Virus record (IMG/VR): IMGVR_UViG_3300014501_000541
Coordinates: 1 to 54,311 of that record
Strand: one strand, 5' to 3'
Length of the DNA stretch: 54,311 bases
Origin: a virus
The position numbers were made by a program, and so were the translations under genes. Positions 6,279-15,033 of the stretch are shown one piece after another. The notes beneath the pieces were generated by a model. The model was given only the letters and a program-made list of their open reading frames with translations, ran no database searches and was not told the DNA's origin. Each line of letters begins with the position of its first letter. Position 1 is the stretch's first letter.

Positions 6279-6670
6279 GAAAAACGTTTACTTAATGAGC
6301 CGAGACGGGAATTTTCAGAATGCGTGATCCATTCGAGATTGAAGTTCTCGTATCCGATGGAGCTATCAATGCGATTAATCGACGGCGTGAATTTCTGATC
6401 GTATTTATGGTCTTTCCATTGGATATAGAGACGGAGAAAATCGGGGTCTGACTTGGATATGACGTAAAACTCTTTACGCGAGAGGATGGGGAGCCCTTTG
6501 TAGAGATGGGCTTTTCTCCACTGTACGCCGGTGACGCGCGAAAGCATATTGCGATACGTCCGCATGAGGAATCCGCTGATCGTCTTCTCGTAGCGGCGTG
6601 TTTCAATGTTTCCGTTTTTGCGGCGATGTTCTTTTTGCCAAGCTAATTTTTGTTCGTGTGTCCAGGACAT
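6275..6670 (-). CDS. HNH-fold endonuclease-like protein
   Basis: The 131-aa protein ends with PSINRIDSSIGYENFNLEW followed by THSENS. This is the familiar phage HNH signature S-x-DRID-x-x-x-GY-x-x-x-N-x-x-W-x-x. The Asp of DRID is Asn here (NRID) and no clear upstream His-His pair is seen, so activity is uncertain. The N-terminus is basic. It could be a free-standing homing-type endonuclease or a DNA-binding relic. It is coupled to the MazG-like gene. Confidence 0.65.
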   Translation of the reverse strand: MSWTHEQKLAWQKEHRRKNGNIETRRYEKTISGFLMRTYRNMLSRVTGVQWRKAHLYKGLPILSRKEFYVISKSDPDFLRLYIQWKDHKYDQKFTPSINRIDSSIGYENFNLEWITHSENSRLGSLSKRFS

Positions 6671-6677
6671 CGAAGAA

Positions 6678-7478
6678 TCAATAGTTGAGGAGCTTTGCGC
6701 CGTCGTAGGTTTTCCCGTAGGCGTGAAAGCGGTGTTTGAAGATTCTGATCGTGTGCTCCGTGAAATATCCGTCCGGGAAGATGTAGAAGATGGCGAAGGC
6801 TTGCTGCCAATTGGTGGGGTGACCCTTTAAGTATGCTTGGTCATATCGACAGAGGCAACCGAGAGATTTCCCCACAATGGTTCGGTCATGGCCCCGCTGT
6901 ATCACCGGCATTTCCATTACGTCGTGCGTATGGCCGTAGTAAATGGGATCTCCCCAGTTCTGAACCATTTTTCTTGCGTGGTACTGATTCGTATAGAGAC
7001 CGTGGGTGAAATGGGCTTTGCCGAGCTTGAATTCTTCGCCGTCTTTCCATGAACGAACCCATTTGATCTTCCGCTCCTCAAGCCTGAGCATCTTCTTGTA
7101 GTTAAGGTAGCCGCGAAATTTCTTATATTCGTCTTTGAGCGCCGATTGGTACGCGCGAAAATCGTGGTTGCCTTCTAAGAGCACGAAGCGGGCGTTTCTA
7201 TAGCCCGCTCGCATGATCTTTTGATGCCTATCGAGAAATGTATTCCCGGCCTCGTAACTGTCGTGCAGTTCCGAAGCGACCGAACCTTCTTCACCGAGGT
7301 GATATTTGGAAAGTTCGTCGAAGTCGAGCAAATCGCCAATTTGCAGCCATCCGGTGAAAGGCTCATCGGATGCTTGGGTGTCCATCATGAATTGTTCGAC
7401 GGCGGCTAAGCTTCGGTGATCCTCGAAAGGAATTTGTAGATCAGGAATGATTAGCCATTTCTCGATGGCTTTCTTCAT
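6678..7478 (-). CDS. Calcineurin-like metallophosphoesterase
   Basis: The 266-aa protein carries the metallophosphoesterase motifs in order: PDLQIPFED (D13; Q15 replaces the usual His), GDLLD (D49), GNHD at 103-106, H159 in FTHG and GHTH at 182-185. The DLQ variant is common in phage-encoded members. It would hydrolyse a phosphoester (nucleotide or nucleic-acid end); the substrate is unknown. It stands between the HNH-like gene and the lysis block, separated from the neighbouring small membrane gene by 6 bp. Confidence 0.85.
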   Translation of the reverse strand: MKKAIEKWLIIPDLQIPFEDHRSLAAVEQFMMDTQASDEPFTGWLQIGDLLDFDELSKYHLGEEGSVASELHDSYEAGNTFLDRHQKIMRAGYRNARFVLLEGNHDFRAYQSALKDEYKKFRGYLNYKKMLRLEERKIKWVRSWKDGEEFKLGKAHFTHGLYTNQYHARKMVQNWGDPIYYGHTHDVMEMPVIQRGHDRTIVGKSLGCLCRYDQAYLKGHPTNWQQAFAIFYIFPDGYFTEHTIRIFKHRFHAYGKTYDGAKLLNY

Positions 7479-7484
7479 CGAGTT

Positions 7485-7724
7485 CTATTGCTGAGGGGGC
7501 TGCGGAGGGACGGGAACGTTTAACGTTTGCGCTTCTTCCGTGAGCCACTTTTCGGCATCGGGAAGGAAGTAACCGAGGATGAGGATGACAAACTGCGCGC
7601 CGTTGAATGTCCAGTGGGTATAAATCTGCTGGACGAAATAGACCGCGCCGATTGCTGCTGCGACGGAGAGGCGTAAGAGCGCTGATTCGACAGCCGCCCA
7701 CACTTTTGTCCAATTTATCTTCAT
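7485..7724 (-). CDS. Small membrane protein, holin candidate
   Basis: This 79-aa protein has two hydrophobic stretches (LSVAAAIGAVYFVQQIY and AQFVILILGYFL) and a Pro/Gln-rich C-terminus. Its ATG overlaps the stop of the papain-like peptidase gene by 4 nt. The size, topology and neighbour suggest a class II-type holin that releases the lysis enzyme, but holins have no reliable sequence signature. Confidence 0.5.
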   Translation of the reverse strand: MKINWTKVWAAVESALLRLSVAAAIGAVYFVQQIYTHWTFNGAQFVILILGYFLPDAEKWLTEEAQTLNVPVPPQPPQQ

Positions 7725-8605
7725 AGAATTTGTTCTACGTCTTCAATAATTTCTTCGACCTTTTCTTCGAGAGATTCTTTTTGCGGGACGGTCGCGTCGC
7801 TTTGCGGGATTTGTTCCGCGACCTGGCTTGCTTGGCTCACAATGGCTTGCAGTTGCGCGAGAGGAACATCGAGCGCCGTGCCGGATTCGTAAAAGAATTC
7901 TGGCGTGATGTATTGCTTGTTAATCATCTTTATTGCGAATGCGGGGTTTGGATCGGCAGAGTCTATGACGCGAATTGAATCGGCAGAGTATCCGTCGGCG
8001 ACCACAAAATGTCCGTCCGTTGGCGTCGTGAAGGTCGGCGTCGCCGTGCCCCAAAATCCGTCGTCGCATTTGATGAGGATCAAGACAGCTTTGTTCTGAT
8101 AGATGGCTTGCTGCAAATCTTCGAACGTGAGGGCGTCGAACGCATAAGAGATTATTTTGTGGTTGGTGGCATCGAGTCCCATGTCTTCGCTCACGACGCT
8201 CGGGTCGCAATAGGTGGGCAGTGAAAGCGTCACGTCGTTTTCAAGTGGCTCATAACTATCTGCGCCGATCATCTTCAACCATGTGAAGATGGCCGTCATC
8301 GTCGTTCCGGCATCAATCGGGAATCCATCATAGACGGATGATTTGGGGTCCTTTATTTTGATCGCGCCGAAACGGGGCGTGAAGCGAGGCGTGGAGCCAT
8401 TGTCCTGATGTTCGAGGATCGCTTTCAAATGGGTTCCGGCATGTTCGCCGCAAAAAGGAGTTTCTCCCTGGAAATTCCTTTGGAGCCAAGAGTTGTCGGG
8501 CAAAAATGTTGCCGGAATGGAAACGGGCGCTTGAACCTTGCCGAGAAGAATGTCGCGTTCATCTTTCGGCCGTGGAAGTGCCCCCAGTTTCGTGCGGTCT
8601 TGCAT
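7721..8605 (-). CDS. Papain-like (C1) cysteine peptidase, probable lysis or entry enzyme
   Basis: The 294-aa protein has the papain triad layout: Q46 before the catalytic C52 (GETPFCGEHAG), H199 in DGHFVVADGY and D215 or D218 near VIDSADP. The C-terminal 50 residues form an acidic coiled-coil tail (SLEEKVEEIIEDVEQIL). There is no signal peptide. Papain-like C1 proteins of this size occur in phages next to holin-like genes, where they may cut peptide cross-links or surface proteins. It lies between two small membrane genes, which supports a lysis role. Confidence 0.7.
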   Translation of the reverse strand: MQDRTKLGALPRPKDERDILLGKVQAPVSIPATFLPDNSWLQRNFQGETPFCGEHAGTHLKAILEHQDNGSTPRFTPRFGAIKIKDPKSSVYDGFPIDAGTTMTAIFTWLKMIGADSYEPLENDVTLSLPTYCDPSVVSEDMGLDATNHKIISYAFDALTFEDLQQAIYQNKAVLILIKCDDGFWGTATPTFTTPTDGHFVVADGYSADSIRVIDSADPNPAFAIKMINKQYITPEFFYESGTALDVPLAQLQAIVSQASQVAEQIPQSDATVPQKESLEEKVEEIIEDVEQIL

Positions 8606-8730
8606 TACTTCTAATTGTGATGAGTTTTGGAAGTTTGTCCAGGTGAGTTATGCACTCCCCTCCCCTGCCGTGGGTGTCTTAAATGGCGATTTTGCTTAGG
8701 AAAATGCGATACCCGCTCCGGAGTAGGGGA

Positions 8731-8991
8731 TTATCTTACGAACTTTAAGATGAGCGCGGTAATGGCCACGATTGCGGTCAAGATGTTGAAGACGATAAGC
8801 CAGAGGGATGAGAATCCTTTACTACGTCCTTCCTGCGACGCGCGCCACTTTTCGAGTGATTCCACGCGCGCGACGACGTTATCCGCGAGTGAATCGAACT
8901 TGTCGCTTAAATTGTCGAATTTCGTGTCAAGCCTGATAAGCAAGTCGTGATCGGCGGAAGCGACGGAGTTTTGGGTGGTTTCTTCGGGCAT
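8731..8991 (-). CDS. XhlA-like membrane protein with coiled coil
   Basis: This is an 86-aa protein from the ATG at 8991. A heptad-repeat helix (LIRLDTKFDNLSDKFDSLAD) is followed by a C-terminal transmembrane segment (LWLIVFNILTAIVAITALIL) and the tail KFVR. This is the layout of hemolysin XhlA / phage holin-accessory proteins. It would sit in the inner membrane beside the lysis enzyme. A longer in-frame reading from upstream overlaps the fibre gene and is not needed. Confidence 0.65.
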   Translation of the reverse strand: MPEETTQNSVASADHDLLIRLDTKFDNLSDKFDSLADNVVARVESLEKWRASQEGRSKGFSSLWLIVFNILTAIVAITALILKFVR

Positions 8992-8995
8992 GGTG

Positions 8996-10330
8996 TTATG
9001 AGGCGTCCCACACAAAATCAACAGCGTACGCGGTATTATTGGTTGCCCAAGTGAGATAGATATTGGTGGCATCTACCGTGATCGATGCATAGAACTGGCC
9101 ATTGGCGGTTGCGCTATAAAACAGAAGAATATAGCCTGTATTTTGCAATTGGGAAGTACCACTTCCGCTGCTGAACATTTGATAAACGGCTTGGGTGCCG
9201 TTGTACTCGCCGGAGCAAAAACTCCACACGGTGCCTGTGCTAAAGCCTCCGTACATTTTTATATTGGCTGGTGTTCGTCCTAGACCGTGGGCGATGGTTT
9301 GTGATCCGGTCGTACTACGGGTGCCGATTCCATTCGTATGCGTCACAGTGAGTGGCTGGTAGGAGGGATTCGCTCCTGCGCCACCTGTCGTGAGTGCGTA
9401 ACCTGCGGTTCCTGGTGTTAGGAGTACCCATGCGGAGCCGTTGTAATACAGGATGTCGCCTTGCGCGTCGCTGCCGGGATCGAAGATGACAACGCCCGAT
9501 GCGATTTGGGAAGCGGTTGAAATATACGTCCCGCCGAGGAGTGGACGAACATCGTTGTAGATATAGCCCTGGCTCGTCTGTTGATTTTCGTTTTCGTAGA
9601 GTGCGGTTTCACCGACTACGTTATAGAGTTCGCAAATTACTACTTTGCCGGTTGGATAGGTCGGCGCGACGGGTGAAGCGTTTTCGGTTCCCGTCGTCCA
9701 CGCAAGCGTGCCGGAAGAATCGGCTGCGAGCACATCGATGCGGGGATGCGAGCTTGGGGCTGTCACGGTGGGCGTTGAACCTCCTGTGAAAAGAACGCGC
9801 GTCGTGCCCACGAAATAGGTGCCATCTTCGACGTAGAGCTGCATCGTTTGCGCGGTCCAAGTGGCACTTGTCACGGTAATGCCCGTGATATTGAAGCTCG
9901 TGAGTGGGCCAGTCAGACCGTTCACGTTTTTATTCAGCGAAAATGGGACGATATTTGTCGAAGATCCGGGCCATGCCCAGCCGACGTATTCGAGCAACAA
10001 TTGGTTGCCGGCGGAAGCGGCGACTTGGGTCGAGGTTGTGAGATCCGGGCGGCGAAGGAAATTGATGAGATTAGTGGTGAAAGCAAGAGCCGAACCGCCG
10101 ATGAGTACGTTATTCGCGGTTGAGCCGATCGAAGTCACGGCAGTCACGGTGATGGTGGTGCCGTTGATCACGATGGGAACTACCTGGCCGTTCGTAGGCT
10201 CGGTGCCGAGTGCCAAAGTTCCAAGCTGCTGGTGCGCCAAAAGGAAACTGCCGCCGCGAGCGTCATCGCGCCGATCATTGTGATGGGAGGCGAGAACATT
10301 CTGATTATTTTCAATCGGACGAGATTTCAT
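8996..10330 (-). CDS. Tail fibre/appendage protein
   Basis: The 444-aa protein is rich in Ser, Thr, Gly and Asn and poor in charged residues. It contains a fibre-type GDILYYNGSAWVLLTPGTAG element near two-thirds of its length, then a C-terminal beta-rich domain starting at SQTIAHGLGRTPANIK, like H-type lectin or receptor-binding tips. It is the last of the tail genes, where distal fibres are usually encoded. It probably contacts the host surface. Start choice: the ATG is 3 bp after the preceding stop. Confidence 0.7.
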   Translation of the reverse strand: MKSRPIENNQNVLASHHNDRRDDARGGSFLLAHQQLGTLALGTEPTNGQVVPIVINGTTITVTAVTSIGSTANNVLIGGSALAFTTNLINFLRRPDLTTSTQVAASAGNQLLLEYVGWAWPGSSTNIVPFSLNKNVNGLTGPLTSFNITGITVTSATWTAQTMQLYVEDGTYFVGTTRVLFTGGSTPTVTAPSSHPRIDVLAADSSGTLAWTTGTENASPVAPTYPTGKVVICELYNVVGETALYENENQQTSQGYIYNDVRPLLGGTYISTASQIASGVVIFDPGSDAQGDILYYNGSAWVLLTPGTAGYALTTGGAGANPSYQPLTVTHTNGIGTRSTTGSQTIAHGLGRTPANIKMYGGFSTGTVWSFCSGEYNGTQAVYQMFSSGSGTSQLQNTGYILLFYSATANGQFYASITVDATNIYLTWATNNTAYAVDFVWDAS

Positions 10331-10332
10331 TC

Positions 10333-10899
10333 CTAGGAATTGGCGATAGCGATATCCACCTCCACGGTTGTGTCTGAACCGGCCGATTTTGAATAGGCGC
10401 TCGCGAAGAGCGCATGATTGAACATATTGCCAGAGCCGATTACTGAGCTCGCGGTTGAGCCGCCGAATGTCCCGAACTCGTAATAATTTTCATTCGCAAG
10501 GACGGAATCAGGGAAAAAGAACTGCAAGACGGCCGTATTGAACGCGCTGTCATAGGCGTAGCTCACGGATGCTCGGTTCGTCGGCGTCGTGAGCGCCGTA
10601 TCGGAGAGGGCGGGTGTCGTCATTCCCGTTCCGATCTCGCCCCACGAAGGGCCGAGGGAGAAATTGAGGGAGCCGGTGTAGCCGCTGATGAGATATTGAA
10701 TAAGGATATCGATGCCGTAGTTCGATGAGTCAACGATAAGGTTCTTTTGCTCGATCTCGATTTTCCCGCCTTCGATAAGCTCGCGGGCGAGATCGTTGCG
10801 ACCGAGCTGGACCAGCGAATCGTAGAGATGCAACGTGCCGGCCGGATGTGAGCGGACGATTATCTTTCCTGAAATGGTGAGGCCTTCGGGTGACTGCAT
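10333..10899 (-). CDS. Tail/baseplate-associated structural protein
   Basis: The ORF could begin further upstream inside the tail-hub gene. I take the ATG at 10899 (188 aa), which lies 14 nt after that gene's stop. The N-terminus (GLTISGKIIVRSHPAG) and the repeated pattern of aligned F, Y and W residues with EIGTG and YYEFGTFGG resemble a phage tail structural family whose members follow the hub. It is probably part of the baseplate or fibre base. Confidence 0.6.
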   Translation of the reverse strand: MQSPEGLTISGKIIVRSHPAGTLHLYDSLVQLGRNDLARELIEGGKIEIEQKNLIVDSSNYGIDILIQYLISGYTGSLNFSLGPSWGEIGTGMTTPALSDTALTTPTNRASVSYAYDSAFNTAVLQFFFPDSVLANENYYEFGTFGGSTASSVIGSGNMFNHALFASAYSKSAGSDTTVEVDIAIANS

Positions 10900-10912
10900 T
10901 GGAGGGATTACT

Positions 10913-12427
10913 TTAAGAATACACCGCAAACCCATAACGGGGCTGTGGAGAAGTCGGGCCGTACTTGTAGGGTTTACTGCCGGACGTAGCCGTGACGGTA
11001 TCGGTAAGTTCAAGATCTTCGGCGGTGTAGGTGAGATTTTCGGTGATCGTCGTATCGTCAACGGTCGTTTGGGTCTGTTCGTTTTGAAGAATGGTCGTCA
11101 TGAGGTCGGTGAACGTGACCGTATCCGAGCCGATACATTCGATCTGATATTGCAACATGCTGTTGATGCCGAGGGTGTCGTCGCCGGGGGTGTAGCCGAC
11201 GGCCTCGATGCGTTTGATGACGAGGTTGTAATTGGTTATGCCCATGGCGGGGATATTGGCATTAATGGTCTGCCCGATGCGACACCCTGGAACGAGCGTA
11301 TTGAATTTCACGTCGTATACCGGATGGCCGAACTGGAGGATTTGGGCCTCGGCGCGCAACTGCGCTTCCGGGACGGACGTGATTGTCGCATCGGTCACGA
11401 CACCCTGGCGTTCGCCATAGAGGGCAATGCTTTCCGCGTTGAAAGCGTGGGCGACAATCGGAACCTGCGCCGTGCCAAAAATCTTGACGACGCCTCCGGA
11501 TGTCGGCGCTCCTGCGGTGAACTGGATGAACCGGCCGGCATCGCTGTAAAGCACCTGGACGCTCGATGGGTCGGTTACCTGGTTCAAAATGCCGACGCTT
11601 TGGGGCGTGCCGTTTAATTCGACAACGATCGTGCTTGAGCTGTAGGCATAGGCGACGGGGAAGGTGTTCGCGGTGCCGTTCGTGGGATATACGTCGTTGG
11701 TCGTTGATGAGGTGAACATGACGGGTAACGTACCGCCGATCACATAAACGCTGTTCTGCATGTTCGTGATCTGCAGGTCGATGTCGAGCGAGTTCCATTG
11801 GATATCGGAGCCGGTGTTCCCGCCGGCCGCGTTGATAACGATTGGCGCAACACCGCCGTCTCCGATAGCGCCCCCACCTGCACCGTCATCAACGTCCCCA
11901 AGGAAGAAATAAATGGTTTTGTCCGGGCCGATGAACCAATCCCATCCGATGAGTTTTGCGAGCGACTGGAGTGCCTTCGATGGCTGCTGATAATTGAACT
12001 TGATCGTTTCGACGAGAAAATTGCCCCGCTGGACGCCGTTCAGGTTGAAACCCTTCCCTGAGCAGAAGGTATTCACGATGTCCGCGACGATGTCGGCAGG
12101 GTCCATGCCGGCGTAATTCTTTTTGACCAACGTTCCGTCGAGAAGATAGCCCCAATCGGTTGCGGTGTATTGATAGAGGACGCGCAGCCCTTCGATGATG
12201 GGTTCCTGCTCGGTGAGCGTTCCGCCCCACGTGAGGCCGCTTGAATCGTAGAGCTCGATCGTGTCGCCGATCGCAGGAAGCGACGGCATGTTGGCGTAGT
12301 TTGCCTTGAGTGAAAAGGTTAATGTGCCGGTTTCTTTTGTGAGAACAGAGATGGCGTCGATGGATTTCCATTCCACCATTTTGGAAATGTCTGTCCCGTT
12401 GTCGAGAATTTTGACGGGATTCGCCAT
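10913..12427 (-). CDS. Tail hub / tail-associated baseplate protein
   Basis: The 504-aa protein starts MANPVKILDNG and has two related beta domains: an N-terminal insert with TETGTLTFSL-like segments, and a later gp27/hub-like part (AHAFNAESIALYGERQ, VYDVKFNTLVPGCRIGQTI). It lies immediately downstream of the tape measure, the standard position of the tail hub or Dit/Tal proteins in siphophages. It would close the tail tip around the tape measure. The fold assignment is by layout, not by a strong motif. Confidence 0.7.
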   Translation of the reverse strand: MANPVKILDNGTDISKMVEWKSIDAISVLTKETGTLTFSLKANYANMPSLPAIGDTIELYDSSGLTWGGTLTEQEPIIEGLRVLYQYTATDWGYLLDGTLVKKNYAGMDPADIVADIVNTFCSGKGFNLNGVQRGNFLVETIKFNYQQPSKALQSLAKLIGWDWFIGPDKTIYFFLGDVDDGAGGGAIGDGGVAPIVINAAGGNTGSDIQWNSLDIDLQITNMQNSVYVIGGTLPVMFTSSTTNDVYPTNGTANTFPVAYAYSSSTIVVELNGTPQSVGILNQVTDPSSVQVLYSDAGRFIQFTAGAPTSGGVVKIFGTAQVPIVAHAFNAESIALYGERQGVVTDATITSVPEAQLRAEAQILQFGHPVYDVKFNTLVPGCRIGQTINANIPAMGITNYNLVIKRIEAVGYTPGDDTLGINSMLQYQIECIGSDTVTFTDLMTTILQNEQTQTTVDDTTITENLTYTAEDLELTDTVTATSGSKPYKYGPTSPQPRYGFAVYS

Positions 12428-12428
12428 G

Positions 12429-14135
12429 CTACGTGCGGTAGTTCGTGACTCTTATTTGCTGAATAATTTGCCGGGCAAGGGCATTGCCGATCATCGTCGC
12501 GCCCTGCGAATCGAGATAATTTCCTCCTTGGATGAAAACTTGAATGGTTTGACCTCCGGCTCCCGCTCCCGCGCCAGAGAGCGGTATCACGGCTTCCGGT
12601 CCGGCCTCACCAATCATCGCGAGGGTAGGTCCCAAGACGATGCCTCCGTCTGCAAGCATCGGGATATCCGGAATATTGAAGCCAAGGTTGACTGCCGGTG
12701 TGCCGAGCTTCGTGCCGGGAATTTGAATGGCGGGTATCGAAATGTGGATGGCGTCGAGCGCATTGATAAAACCATTAATAGCTGAGATCACGTCGTTAAC
12801 GCCCGTCTTCACGGTGTTCTCGATAGTCGTCCAGATATTGGTTATGAAATTACTGATATCGGTCCACACTTCTTCCGTTTCTGTCCGTATAAGATTCCAA
12901 TTGAAAAAGACTGCGGCGGCGAGCGCAACAATAGCGAGAGTGACTATCCCAATGGGTGATGTAAGTGCGGCGATGGCGATTCCTGCGGCTGCCATAATGG
13001 GCGTGACGGTGATCCAAGCAAAAGCCAGAACCCCTATCACGAGTGCAAGGGCTGCGATCGCTGCCGAACCGAGAATGATGGCGTCAGTCAGTTTTGGATG
13101 CGCTTCCGCCCACGCCGCGACATCTTGGATGATGGGCTCGAAGTCCTTTGCGAGCGCATCCATGAGTGGCAAAAGATCGTTCCCTATGACCGTTCCCAAT
13201 GCTGTGAGCTGATTACTAAGTTGCGTAAGAGCCGCGCCCGGTGCTCCTGCTGCTGCGGTTGCAACGCCTCCGATTGAATTCTGCAGCGTTTGAAGGATGA
13301 CTGCGTCTGCCCCGGCCGTGTCGCCAGCCTTCGCCAGGTTCTCAATCATCGTCACAGTGGCCGCCGGAAAATCAATGTTGCCCTGGCGAATAAGTTGGTT
13401 TAATCCGGCGACGGGATCGGTAAGAGCGTTCGTGAGCATCCGGGTCGCATTCGGGAGGTCGGTACCCATCTTCGTAGCAAGATCGGCGGCCATGAGCGTC
13501 GTCTCCTGATATGACCCTTGTAACTGGGTGTGGCTTACGATCAGGGCTTCCGATGAGAGCACGTCCTGCTGCGAGAAAAGTGTCGTGGACTGCAATTGCT
13601 GCGCATAGGCCTGAATTTGGGATAACGGGATTGCCGAGCCAGTGTCTTTGAGTATTTGGACGATCTGCGCCGAGGTCTCATCCCATGCCTGTGCCGAGGT
13701 GATCGCATCGCCAATGACGTTTTTGAGGGCAAGGAAGCCTATCCCTGCGACGGCTGTGAGACCTGCATATGCGCCGGCAGAAGTCGTGGCTGCTTCTTCG
13801 CTCGACGATGCAATCGTGGCGTTTGCTTCGGCGATGGTGGCGGCCGCCTCTTGCGAGGAAACGCCTTCTGATGTCATCACGTCGATGATCTCATCGGAAG
13901 TTTGTTGGGCAATGTCGGCGGCCAATGCAAAAGACTGCTCTTGGGTGAGCAGTGCATTTTCTATTTCGCCTGTCGTTTCGTTTACTTGGAGTCCGAAGTC
14001 TTCAAAACTTGCGCTGGCTGCTGATGTCGATTCGGCGACCTCATCGCCTAAAGCGCTGGCGGCCTCGCCCACTTCAGCCATCGTTTCCGACGCTTCATCA
14101 ACGGCTGAGATTAGGATTTCGAGTTCGGACTCCAT
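12429..14135 (-). CDS. Tape measure protein
   Basis: The 568-aa protein has an Ala/Ser/Glu-rich helical N-terminus, a TMP-like central region (LTDPVAGLNQLIRQGNIDF), strong hydrophobic segments at about 355-410 (AIAALALVIGVLAFAW) and the C-terminal motif LADGGIVLGPTLAMIGEAGP followed by EAVIPL. That motif is characteristic of phage tape measures. It lies between the chaperone pair and the tail hub. At about 1.5 angstrom per residue the tail would be roughly 85 nm. The hydrophobic part may help cross the host membrane at DNA entry. Confidence 0.92.
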   Translation of the reverse strand: MESELEILISAVDEASETMAEVGEAASALGDEVAESTSAASASFEDFGLQVNETTGEIENALLTQEQSFALAADIAQQTSDEIIDVMTSEGVSSQEAAATIAEANATIASSSEEAATTSAGAYAGLTAVAGIGFLALKNVIGDAITSAQAWDETSAQIVQILKDTGSAIPLSQIQAYAQQLQSTTLFSQQDVLSSEALIVSHTQLQGSYQETTLMAADLATKMGTDLPNATRMLTNALTDPVAGLNQLIRQGNIDFPAATVTMIENLAKAGDTAGADAVILQTLQNSIGGVATAAAGAPGAALTQLSNQLTALGTVIGNDLLPLMDALAKDFEPIIQDVAAWAEAHPKLTDAIILGSAAIAALALVIGVLAFAWITVTPIMAAAGIAIAALTSPIGIVTLAIVALAAAVFFNWNLIRTETEEVWTDISNFITNIWTTIENTVKTGVNDVISAINGFINALDAIHISIPAIQIPGTKLGTPAVNLGFNIPDIPMLADGGIVLGPTLAMIGEAGPEAVIPLSGAGAGAGGQTIQVFIQGGNYLDSQGATMIGNALARQIIQQIRVTNYRT

Positions 14136-14169
14136 GAACGGCTAGGATTGCGGATGTTTGTTTTTGTTC

Positions 14170-14448
14170 TTACACGACAGCGTGTGCCAACTCACCTTTC
14201 CAGTGGCAATTTTTGCAACGCGATGTTCCGCGCCGTAATTTTGGGACTACCCAGGAAATGAGCATGATCGGCACAAAAAAGATATCAAGAATGAGCGTAG
14301 GGATAATGAGAAGAAAACCTACGAGAAATACGCACAGGACGATGGTGAGTGCGTTTGTCATTACAAAAGCCAATGTTGCCGCGAGTGCGAAACTAACGGT
14401 GGTTACTTTGAATTGCCCGCAATTCGGACACTTCTTAGGTTCAAACAT
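14170..14448 (-). CDS. Membrane protein with split zinc ribbon
   Basis: The 92-aa protein starts with CPNC (C8, C11), continues with two long hydrophobic segments (ALAATLAFVMTNALTIVLCV and LIIPTLILDIFFVPIMLISW) and ends with CKNC. The two Cys pairs flank the membrane hairpin, so a zinc ribbon could form on one face. It sits inside the tail operon, between the chaperone pair and the tape measure, which is an odd place for a membrane protein. Function unknown. Confidence 0.6.
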   Translation of the reverse strand: MFEPKKCPNCGQFKVTTVSFALAATLAFVMTNALTIVLCVFLVGFLLIIPTLILDIFFVPIMLISWVVPKLRRGTSRCKNCHWKGELAHAVV

Positions 14449-14518
14449 TTGATTTTAAGGATTGGTTTTCGACCTTTCGACCCCCTAACTATGCCCCGTT
14501 ATTTAAATACTGGCAAGG

Positions 14519-14764
14519 TTATGCCTTGTTACGACGATTCGTTTCTTCAGCTTCGTTTTGAAGCATGGAGAGAAGCATCACAATGAACCATTGCGGCTGC
14601 TCTCGGTATTCCTGGAACTTCCACTTCATTTCCCGACAAAGAAGAACCATCTTCATCTCAGCCGGGAGATTTTCGCGGCCTTTGGCGAAGAACGAATGCC
14701 AGAGGTGGTCTACTGACTCGTCTTCGCCTCCGTAAAATCCGCGTTCGTGAGTTTCGCTACTTCC
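14519..14764 (-). CDS. Tail assembly chaperone, frameshifted C-terminal part (gpT-like)
   Basis: A second ORF continues in the -1 frame after the chaperone gene at 14710-15006. It contains DHLWHSFFAKGRENLPAEM and ends with NEAEETNRRNKA at 14519. It overlaps the first ORF by about 55 nt and has no good start of its own. In most siphophages with long tails the two ORFs before the tape measure are joined by a programmed -1 frameshift (G and GT proteins). The position directly before the tape measure supports that here. Confidence 0.65.
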   Translation of the reverse strand, partial: GSSETHERGFYGGEDESVDHLWHSFFAKGRENLPAEMKMVLLCREMKWKFQEYREQPQWFIVMLLSMLQNEAEETNRRNKA

Positions 14765-15006
14765 TTACTGAGGAAGAGATAATCTGCGAGAGGAAGTTCC
14801 CGAAGGGCATTTGGGATGTTCTCTTTCGAGCCGTTCAGCGACACAACGGCGATTGCGACGAGCCGTTTGGCAAGCTCGCTTTTCGGAACCTCGGCGTCGT
14901 CTTTGGATTCTGTTGCATCGAGGAATTCCCCGGCGGAGATATATTCCTTGAGTTCTGCCACTACACCTGACGGCGTGGTGAGCGTTTTGGTTTTGCGTTC
15001 TGACAT
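14710..15006 (-). CDS. Tail assembly chaperone (gpG-like)
   Basis: The acidic-helical 98-aa protein begins MSERKTKTLTTPSGVVAELK and has the small, charged layout of phage tail assembly chaperones, directly after the major tail protein gene. It keeps the tape measure soluble during tail assembly. A fraction of ribosomes probably shifts into the -1 frame near 14734-14740 to make a longer GT product of about 160 aa. Confidence 0.7.
   Translation of the reverse strand: MSERKTKTLTTPSGVVAELKEYISAGEFLDATESKDDAEVPKSELAKRLVAIAVVSLNGSKENIPNALRELPLADYLFLSKEVAKLTNADFTEAKTSQ
14734..14740 (-). promoter_or_regulatory. Candidate -1 frameshift site
   Basis: On the minus strand the heptamer reads GGATTTT, with GAT TTT in the zero frame, within the 55-nt overlap of the two chaperone ORFs. 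The A-site codon TTT re-pairs perfectly after a -1 slip; P-site re-pairing is imperfect. No classic XXXYYYZ heptamer is seen in the overlap, so the exact site is uncertain. Confidence 0.4.
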
Positions 15007-15033
15007 GGTGAGGATTTTTGTTTTGTTTTTCGA

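Noticed and set aside
12306-14145. Plus-strand ORFs of 60-167 aa over the tape measure
   Set aside because: They are mirror readings of the Ala/Ser-rich tape measure, with low-complexity composition.
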